The translations under genes were made by a program, and so were the position numbers. Of a stretch of DNA of 20,995 nt, positions 15,248 through 20,995 are shown in pieces. The stretch's first letter is position 1; every line of letters starts with the position of its first letter. The notes below the pieces were generated by a model. The model worked only from the letters and a program-made list of their open reading frames with translations. It was not told where the DNA came from and made no database searches. The DNA is taken from contig CAMVHP010000012.1 in the NCBI GenBank assembly GCA_947167315.1, positions 1 to 20,995 on the forward strand, written 5' to 3'. Source of the DNA: RGIG8782 sp017475895. Its GTDB lineage: Bacteria > Pseudomonadota > Alphaproteobacteria > Rickettsiales > UBA1997.

Positions 15248-18200
15248 CTTTTTTGATGTTTCACTATTTTGTGTGTCTTTATCTTTTTTACCGTCAGCTT
15301 CACTTTTATTGCTACCACCGTCGCCCTCATCTTTATTACCACCATCATCAGCTTCACCTTTACCGCCAACATCGCTATCTCTGTTGGCAAAAGCCTTCTT
15401 ATCCCTTCCATTATCTATAGCTTTATCTATTTGGTTTACACTGGTATTGAAGGCCGTACCCATAACCTTTAAACCTTTATTGGATATGCTTGTCATCGCA
15501 CCCGTAACCTTACCCAAGAAATTCTGTAGATTAGGCCCGTCTCTCATATCACCACTACTACCACCTCCACCAAAAATACCCTCCATTTCTCCCAGATAGC
15601 CGGTAAAGTGATCAAATATAAATATTATGACCAACAAAAATATCATATCCAAAAACATTGTGAAAGCACTTGAAGCACTAACAAATACAGACGGGAAACC
15701 AGCAAATCCACTTATCACAAAGTCAAACAATGTGCTACCGGAATTTTTGATATTAGTGTTAAACATTGCCGTACATATCGGAGATTTCTCCTTTATGTTT
15801 ACAACACTAGCATCAGGTCTTTTGTTACATTCCTTAACGGCATTTTTATAGCTTTCCGAAGTACTTTTACCGGTAATATAGTAGAAATTAGTGTCAGAAA
15901 TTTTACATATAGTACCACAGTACACATCTCTTATTGGTTCTTTAGTTCCATAGAATCTAGCCTCTCCAACAAAATATTTATCAAATATCAAAAGAAATAA
16001 TGCTAAACTCATAACCACAAACACCGGAGCAAATATCGTTGTAAATATTTTTTGAATCCAACTGTTAAACATACCTCTAGTCTTGCCAAATAGATATAAA
16101 GGAATCATTATCGGTGACACAAACAACAACAACGTCATTTTCAATGAATTAACAATAAATACATAGGCCATTTTAAAGGTAAAAAATAGTAAGGACATCA
16201 CAACCAAAATAAATGGCAGTATCAGTATTAGTGTAAAACCAAACGAGAATATACCGGATATAAAATAACTCAGTATTGGTGGATTAGTAAATGTTTCACT
16301 ATCAAAACCAAAGTATCTGGATAACTTACAATCCAAAGTGTCAAATATTGCTAAATATTTTCTATTACCATAATCATCATAGTTGTTAGGTATTTCATCA
16401 TGTTTAAAGAAATAACAGCCGGAATATTTATCATTATCGTAGCCAACATTATTGTTGGTATCCGTTATGGCAATACTCATGGCAAAATTCGAAACCGTGT
16501 TCATGGTTGTATAAATACCATTAAACACATAAGGCATCCAATTATTACTTAAAGAGAAATATGAAACGGCTGCTATACTCAATATCATTTTTGTTATTTC
16601 TTCTCTTGTTATTCTGTTTTGTATTATAATTACATTGAAACCATACAGCACAACTGACAACACCAATAACACCTTAACAATTCTACTAAAATAGTTCTTA
16701 AGTGTTTTGAATGGACTTGGATACGTGTTTTCATTTAAATCTTCACCTTTTTTATAAACAGTTCCGGTTGGACAGGTATCGTAAACAAAACCACTTCCGG
16801 CATTAGCAACACATTTTGTGTGTCCAGCTTTATTTAGAAGCATATTTTTGAATGTTTCAACCGCACACTCCACAAATGGAGCGGAAAGCAATCTTGTTCT
16901 ATCAGCATTTGGATGATTAATATAATTTAGAAAATTATGGGATGAACCAACAAAGTTTATACAAGCGGTGTCAATATATGGCGAAGCATCTTTTACTTCC
17001 TTTTCAAGGAAATCCGGAATTAAAACACAATGTCTATCAAGTTGACAGAAATTTGCCGGTTTGTTATAGCAAGCAGAGACCTCATCTCCATCAAAACATA
17101 CACCATTACAACTTCTATTTCCTTCAGAATCAAATGTGCAATTATCTTCTGTGTTAAGCTCCGTTATTTTACTTATTTTTGTTTTTTCATAGTATTTGTC
17201 ATCATCACTATTATAGGTAACACTATAGCCGGTATCATAGGTCGAAAAGAACTGATCACTCATTTGTTCTGAACCACCCAACAGTCTAAAATTATACGGA
17301 CAAAGATTATAGGTTTCCACACACCACTTGTTTCCATTATATTCAGATTGTTTTATTCTAAATGTAACTTTTGTACCTTTGTTTCCAAGTTTCTGTGCAT
17401 CAATGGCTGTTTCTGAAAAGTTAAGTGAAGTGTTTACATTTGATTTACCGTCCTTACAATATTCGTTATATTGGTTAGTAAGTATAGTACTTACGCTACT
17501 ATTGTTGCTATTTGAACTTGTATCATCATTGCTGTTAATATCTCCTGCAATTTTTGTCGCCTTGTCAATACTTCCCTCTAACTCAGCACAATAATCTGTC
17601 TTATCTTCACTTTCACAGCAGGGTAAATTATTGTCTTTACCACAATTATTATTTTTAGACTTGTCAACACAGGAGAGGTCACCAATTTTTATACTACAGG
17701 AACCAGCTGAACTATTTTTGTTACACATAACGTATGTTTCAATTGTGGAAGCGTCACCGGACGTTGGTTTTCTATTTTTTGAACTAATACATATAAGTTT
17801 TTGACTTGCTTCTATACAACATCTATATGCTTCTCTGTACTCTTCCGTTGTTCTGGATAAAAATCTATCACAGGCAAAATTAGCCGCTTCACTTCCCTTA
17901 AAGTAATATAATTGACTTTTAGCATCATTAACACCAGAATAATATTGTCTTTCGGGTCTAGGATCTTCACAACCGCTGTAGGCATACTCTTTCCCATCAT
18001 AAACATATTCCCTATACTGTTTTTTTGTCAAGGTTGTATACTCATCAATGAGATCAGTGGTTGTTATACCACCCCCCAAAAGTTTATTGCAGGTGTCTTT
18101 ATCTTTTCTCTGGAAACAATTCAATAAATCATACTTATACGAACCAAAGAAATCACCCTTGGCCGGAAAGTATTTCTTTATATATTCCACATCTATATCG

Positions 18201-18994
18201 TTTGTACTCGCAAATTCTCCACTGTCGTCCAATTCCTCCATCAATTCGTTATCACCATATGTGAGCCAATCATCACCACATAATGACAACCTATTAAATA
18301 CTTTTTTCGCCCTTGCATACTGCACCGTTTCGGTAATCTTTTTTGCAATATACATCACCTTAGCAACTGTCAATATTATTAGAATCTTATATGCGAAATT
18401 CATATTAATTTTTACCACCACATACATAATAACACAGGCCAAAATGGTTCCAATATACAATCCTTTACAGGCTGGACTCGTAGGATCCAAATTATAGTCA
18501 TCCTCCGCAAACAATATACTTTCCAATCTTTCTAGACCACTACTTAAAAACATTATCACCAATGCACCAATACCAGCAGCTAAACTTTTCGCACTACTAC
18601 TTGATGTCGCTGATGTTTTTAATGATTCCAACATTCCTATACATAATAGCGGAGCAAAAAGAATATTTACAACAAGCTCCCAACCTATTGTAGCAGCAGT
18701 ATCACCAATATTTTGAAGTGTATTAATAAGACTACTATTGTCACTGTCACTGTCACTACTAAATACATCCATTTTTACATACTGTAAATTATCAGGATAA
18801 CAGGAAAATCCAGTCGATGTACTATACTTAAATTCAATAACATTTTTGGTAACTGAGTTAGTTTTATAATTTCTTATTCTATCTCGTGGACCAACCGTTG
18901 AGGAAAAATTGTGTGCTGAAGAATCCTGTATTGTTATAAACAAACCATTAACAAATAACATCAAAATCAAAAAAAACTTAACACACTTATTCAT
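15245..18994 (-). CDS. virB6: Large VirB6-family T4SS membrane protein (first paralog, 1249 aa)
   Basis: A VirB6/TrbL-type polytopic inner-membrane component of a type IV secretion system. It opens with a signal peptide-like segment (residues 1-27, ending DSSA), then hydrophobic segments (about 92-235) ending at CGDDWLTY (about 238). A cysteine-rich region follows (about 240-710) with EAANFACDRF (about 366), NLCPYNFRL (about 561), NFCQLDRHC (about 647) and LSAPFVEC (about 701). The VirB6 core has membrane segments near 765-840, 905-970 (with SPIMIPLYLF), 980-1005 and 1090-1135. The last 115 residues are Gly/Asp/Lys/Ser-rich and probably disordered. It starts 8 bases after virB4, with AGGAGA overlapping the virB4 TAG, which fixes the start. 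It is about 550 residues shorter than the next gene, mostly in the ectodomain and tail. Whether it corresponds to a particular rvhB6 paralog cannot be decided here. Confidence 0.88.
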   Translation of the reverse strand: MNKCVKFFLILMLFVNGLFITIQDSSAHNFSSTVGPRDRIRNYKTNSVTKNVIEFKYSTSTGFSCYPDNLQYVKMDVFSSDSDSDNSSLINTLQNIGDTAATIGWELVVNILFAPLLCIGMLESLKTSATSSSSAKSLAAGIGALVIMFLSSGLERLESILFAEDDYNLDPTSPACKGLYIGTILACVIMYVVVKINMNFAYKILIILTVAKVMYIAKKITETVQYARAKKVFNRLSLCGDDWLTYGDNELMEELDDSGEFASTNDIDVEYIKKYFPAKGDFFGSYKYDLLNCFQRKDKDTCNKLLGGGITTTDLIDEYTTLTKKQYREYVYDGKEYAYSGCEDPRPERQYYSGVNDAKSQLYYFKGSEAANFACDRFLSRTTEEYREAYRCCIEASQKLICISSKNRKPTSGDASTIETYVMCNKNSSAGSCSIKIGDLSCVDKSKNNNCGKDNNLPCCESEDKTDYCAELEGSIDKATKIAGDINSNDDTSSNSNNSSVSTILTNQYNEYCKDGKSNVNTSLNFSETAIDAQKLGNKGTKVTFRIKQSEYNGNKWCVETYNLCPYNFRLLGGSEQMSDQFFSTYDTGYSVTYNSDDDKYYEKTKISKITELNTEDNCTFDSEGNRSCNGVCFDGDEVSACYNKPANFCQLDRHCVLIPDFLEKEVKDASPYIDTACINFVGSSHNFLNYINHPNADRTRLLSAPFVECAVETFKNMLLNKAGHTKCVANAGSGFVYDTCPTGTVYKKGEDLNENTYPSPFKTLKNYFSRIVKVLLVLSVVLYGFNVIIIQNRITREEITKMILSIAAVSYFSLSNNWMPYVFNGIYTTMNTVSNFAMSIAITDTNNNVGYDNDKYSGCYFFKHDEIPNNYDDYGNRKYLAIFDTLDCKLSRYFGFDSETFTNPPILSYFISGIFSFGFTLILILPFILVVMSLLFFTFKMAYVFIVNSLKMTLLLFVSPIMIPLYLFGKTRGMFNSWIQKIFTTIFAPVFVVMSLALFLLIFDKYFVGEARFYGTKEPIRDVYCGTICKISDTNFYYITGKSTSESYKNAVKECNKRPDASVVNIKEKSPICTAMFNTNIKNSGSTLFDFVISGFAGFPSVFVSASSAFTMFLDMIFLLVIIFIFDHFTGYLGEMEGIFGGGGSSGDMRDGPNLQNFLGKVTGAMTSISNKGLKVMGTAFNTSVNQIDKAIDNGRDKKAFANRDSDVGGKGEADDGGNKDEGDGGSNKSEADGKKDKDTQNSETSKK
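15270..15380 (-). repeat. Low-complexity Gly/Asp/Lys tail with repeated EAD-GG units
   Basis: The C-terminal tail of the 1249-residue VirB6 repeats a short pattern, KGEADDGGNKDEGDGG followed by SNKSEADGKKDK. It is charged, lacks hydrophobic residues and is likely disordered. It differs completely from the coiled-coil tail of the neighbouring paralog. Confidence 0.6.
18739..18756 (-). repeat. Hexamer tandem repeat encoding Ser-Asp in virB6
   Basis: Three perfect copies of TGTCAC as written on the plus strand. On the coding strand they give an SDSDSD run near residue 80 of the 1249-residue VirB6, just before the first membrane region. Copy changes would keep the frame. Confidence 0.8.
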
Positions 18995-18998
18995 ACTT

Positions 18999-19005
18999 TC
19001 TCCTA
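18999..19005 (-). promoter_or_regulatory. Ribosome binding site of the first virB6 overlapping the virB4 stop
   Basis: On the minus strand TAGGAGA combines the virB4 TAG stop with an AGGAGA ribosome binding site 4 bases before the virB6 ATG. It confirms the ATG at 18994 as the start. Confidence 0.7.
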
Positions 19006-20995
19006 CAATTTCCTTGATCTTTCATAATAAATATTTAACCAATCTTCCGGTTTATCACTACCAATTTCCTTTATTATTTCATTCATCAAAATAACCGTCT
19101 CTGCCCTACCGGACAAAACTCTAATAACATCACCCATTCCAGCTAAATCTATTCTGGCGATAACACCACTTTGATCCTGCTTTATTAAAAAATATCTGCT
19201 ACTTGGATCTGTACTTTTTATCAGTTGAAATTCTCTTTCACTTAGCATAAAGGCGGTTTTATAAACTTCCGTCGCCTTAAGATTCGGCAGGTATATTTGT
19301 GTCGCCGTCTGCTGAACCAATGTATCAGAAATACTACTTTTTGTAGCATCCTCTACGGACTGTGTAGCAAACACAACAAAAGCATTCAATTTTCTGAACA
19401 CCTTTAACCAGTCTTTTATTTTTGGAGCAAATACCGGATTATCAATTAAGGCCCAAGCCTCATCCAAAATAATCATTGTTGGTGTTCCATCCAACGAACT
19501 CTGTATTCTGTGAAACAGATACAGCAACACAGGGCTTATACTTTTTTTATCTTTTAAAATCTCACCCATTTCAAATCCGAAAGCATAGGATGAAAAGAAA
19601 TCTATAATATCTTCATCATTATCAAAAAGTTTAGCATGCGAACCATCACCGTACCACATTTCTAGCCTACCGGCCAAAGTTCCGGGACCACCCATACCCA
19701 AAAACGGAGCTATGTTTCTTAATATTCTTTTTTCAAATGGTAGTTTATAGTTACCATTTATTGCTTCAGTAATTCTTGCCGTATCCTCTGCCGTCAGAAT
19801 TTCTCCATTCACCGTCACCAGAACCGACAACCATTCAATTAAAAACGCCTTGTTTTCAGCATTTTCTGGTAATTTTAATGGATTAAAACCAGAACTTCTA
19901 CTGGATTCCAAAACTGAATATTTACCGCCCAAAGCCCTTATAAATATTTCTGCACCCCTATCTTTATCAAAGAAGAACATTCTGCAGTTAAACTTTTGAG
20001 CTTGTGCACACAAAAAGTTCATCATAACGGTTTTACCAGCACCGGTCGGACCAATAATCATTGTGTGTCCCACATCTCTAACATGAAAACTAAAGAAAAA
20101 CGGAGTTCCTGACACGGTGTTAACCACAGTACAGGCGTCACCCCAATGGTTTCCAACTCTTTTTCCGGATGGGTAGTTATGAAATGAAGCAAAACTAGCT
20201 AAATTTAATGTGTTTATCGTAGATTTTCTAACTATATATTTGATATTACCGGGTAACTGTGACCAAAAGCAGGCTTCCATATTCATTCTTTCTCTAACTG
20301 CAGTTATACCAACGTTAGAAAATTCAACTATCGACATTGATACCGCATTTTCAACATTTTTTGCCGTATCCTCAAAACAACATATACTTAAATGATGACT
20401 ACCAAATGCAAATTTACCACCCATAGCGGCATCCAACGCCTCGTCAATCTCACGAATCTGTGAAACAGCCACATCCTCTGACTGAATCATACGTCTCTGC
20501 TGTAGTTGCATACTACTTATGGCAACCATTCTATTGATGTAAACGTAGGATTGACATATTATAAATTCAAAAGGCATTTGTAAAAAACCATCCAATATTC
20601 CGGCATTCGTGGATGGTCTGTATTCCTTAATGGAAGCTATTGCACCATATTTTGTTCCATTTGGCGTTAAAACCTCAAAAACCTTTTGACCGAAGTACAA
20701 TCTGTTAGTCTGTATGTAGTGATCCAATGGTATTGGAGAAAGTCTGTAATCCTGTATTTGTCCACAATTAACTATAACACCTAAAAACTTCAATATATCA
20801 GAATAAACACCATCAACCGTTTCTCTCAGTGATAGCATCTCCGCCCTATAGTTACTGAAACCATTCAGCACCCTTTCCGCAATTTCGTCCAATTCCGCTA
20901 TGGCATCCTTAAACGCTTTAGTTTTAGCACCCTTGTCCGCTTTAGACCTTAGTTTACTAAACATGTTTCCAACCTTAGCCATACCAGCGGTATCT
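19003..20995 (-). CDS. virB4: VirB4 ATPase of a type IV secretion system (N-terminus outside the window)
   Basis: The conserved cytoplasmic ATPase that powers T4SS assembly and transport at the inner membrane. About 664 residues are visible. The frame stays open past the Met at 20982 to the window end, and VirB4 proteins are usually near 800 residues, so roughly 140 N-terminal residues are missing by position, not by mutation. Visible landmarks, counted from that Met, are Walker A GPTGAGKTVMM (about 311-321), FDKDRGAEIFIRALGGKY after it, Walker B with the family signature PTMIILDEAWALID (about 500-513) and VFATQSVEDATKS, a sensor-like block. All key ATPase residues look intact. It is followed after 8 bases by two virB6 genes, the order expected in the rvh-type locus; virB3 would be expected just beyond the window edge. 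Confidence 0.94.
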   Translation of the reverse strand, partial: DTAGMAKVGNMFSKLRSKADKGAKTKAFKDAIAELDEIAERVLNGFSNYRAEMLSLRETVDGVYSDILKFLGVIVNCGQIQDYRLSPIPLDHYIQTNRLYFGQKVFEVLTPNGTKYGAIASIKEYRPSTNAGILDGFLQMPFEFIICQSYVYINRMVAISSMQLQQRRMIQSEDVAVSQIREIDEALDAAMGGKFAFGSHHLSICCFEDTAKNVENAVSMSIVEFSNVGITAVRERMNMEACFWSQLPGNIKYIVRKSTINTLNLASFASFHNYPSGKRVGNHWGDACTVVNTVSGTPFFFSFHVRDVGHTMIIGPTGAGKTVMMNFLCAQAQKFNCRMFFFDKDRGAEIFIRALGGKYSVLESSRSSGFNPLKLPENAENKAFLIEWLSVLVTVNGEILTAEDTARITEAINGNYKLPFEKRILRNIAPFLGMGGPGTLAGRLEMWYGDGSHAKLFDNDEDIIDFFSSYAFGFEMGEILKDKKSISPVLLYLFHRIQSSLDGTPTMIILDEAWALIDNPVFAPKIKDWLKVFRKLNAFVVFATQSVEDATKSSISDTLVQQTATQIYLPNLKATEVYKTAFMLSEREFQLIKSTDPSSRYFLIKQDQSGVIARIDLAGMGDVIRVLSGRAETVILMNEIIKEIGSDKPEDWLNIYYERSRKL

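Noticed and set aside
18048..18497. A 149-codon open frame opposite the 1249-residue virB6
   Set aside because: The minus-strand VirB6 reading is supported by motifs shared with its paralog. The opposite frame is an antisense by-product of low-GC codon use.
9824..18994. The two virB6 genes as a single gene split by a frameshift
   Set aside because: Each has its own signal-like N-terminus, complete ectodomain, membrane core and tail, plus a ribosome binding site, so they are tandem paralogs.
1..20995. Recoding of TGA to tryptophan, as in some reduced endosymbiont genomes
   Set aside because: The first gene, recF, gapR and the 1249-residue virB6 all end naturally at TGA, and TGG is used for tryptophan inside the proteins.
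1..20995. tRNA genes, CRISPR arrays, insertion sequences or rickettsial palindromic elements
   Set aside because: No intergenic space is large enough for most of these, no cloverleaf or spaced repeat array was seen, and no transposase or inserted palindrome interrupts the genes.

Overview
The window is strongly AT-rich, tightly packed and gene-dense, with short intergenic gaps, many ATGA or stop/Shine-Dalgarno overlaps, and ordinary use of TGA as a stop. The gene content points to an alphaproteobacterium, most likely an obligate intracellular Rickettsiales-type bacterium: a GapR (DUF2312) protein, an HdaA-type DnaA regulator, and a VirB4 gene followed directly by giant, cysteine-rich VirB6 paralogs, which is the layout of the Rickettsiales vir homolog (rvh) type IV secretion system. 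The assignment rests on protein motifs and gene order; no rRNA or other taxonomic marker is present.

Layout, left to right. (1) On the plus strand, a 5'-truncated protein of uncertain family (possibly a decayed Nudix-like fold) overlaps holB, the DNA polymerase III delta' subunit. (2) Converging on it is a minus-strand replication operon, dnaN-recF-hda (sliding clamp, recombination mediator, DnaA-inactivating AAA+ protein). (3) The only sizeable intergenic space (4636-4798) is the divergent control region between dnaN and rpsO. It holds a good sigma70-type promoter for rpsO and a hairpin at the predicted 5' end of its transcript. (4) rpsO-pnp on the plus strand (ribosomal protein S15 and polynucleotide phosphorylase) ends at a hairpin terminator. 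(5) A minus-strand group follows, read as gapR-ychF-membrane protein-DUF167. The membrane protein looks like a trypsin/HtrA fold that has lost its catalytic residues. (6) Upstream of gapR on the same strand is the T4SS block virB4 (5' end beyond the window), virB6 (1249 aa) and virB6 (1803 aa), together more than half of the window.

Working together: the left half is chromosome replication (clamp, clamp loader, RecF, Hda) plus translation and RNA decay. HolB loads the clamp made from dnaN, and the Hda-like protein carries an N-terminal clamp-binding motif, so dnaN and hda encode direct partners. The right half is the inner-membrane engine and channel of a T4SS: the VirB4 ATPase and two polytopic VirB6 proteins with large exported cysteine-rich domains and divergent hydrophilic tails. 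No tRNA, rRNA, insertion sequence, CRISPR array or origin was found. No gene-free stretch exceeds 300 bases.
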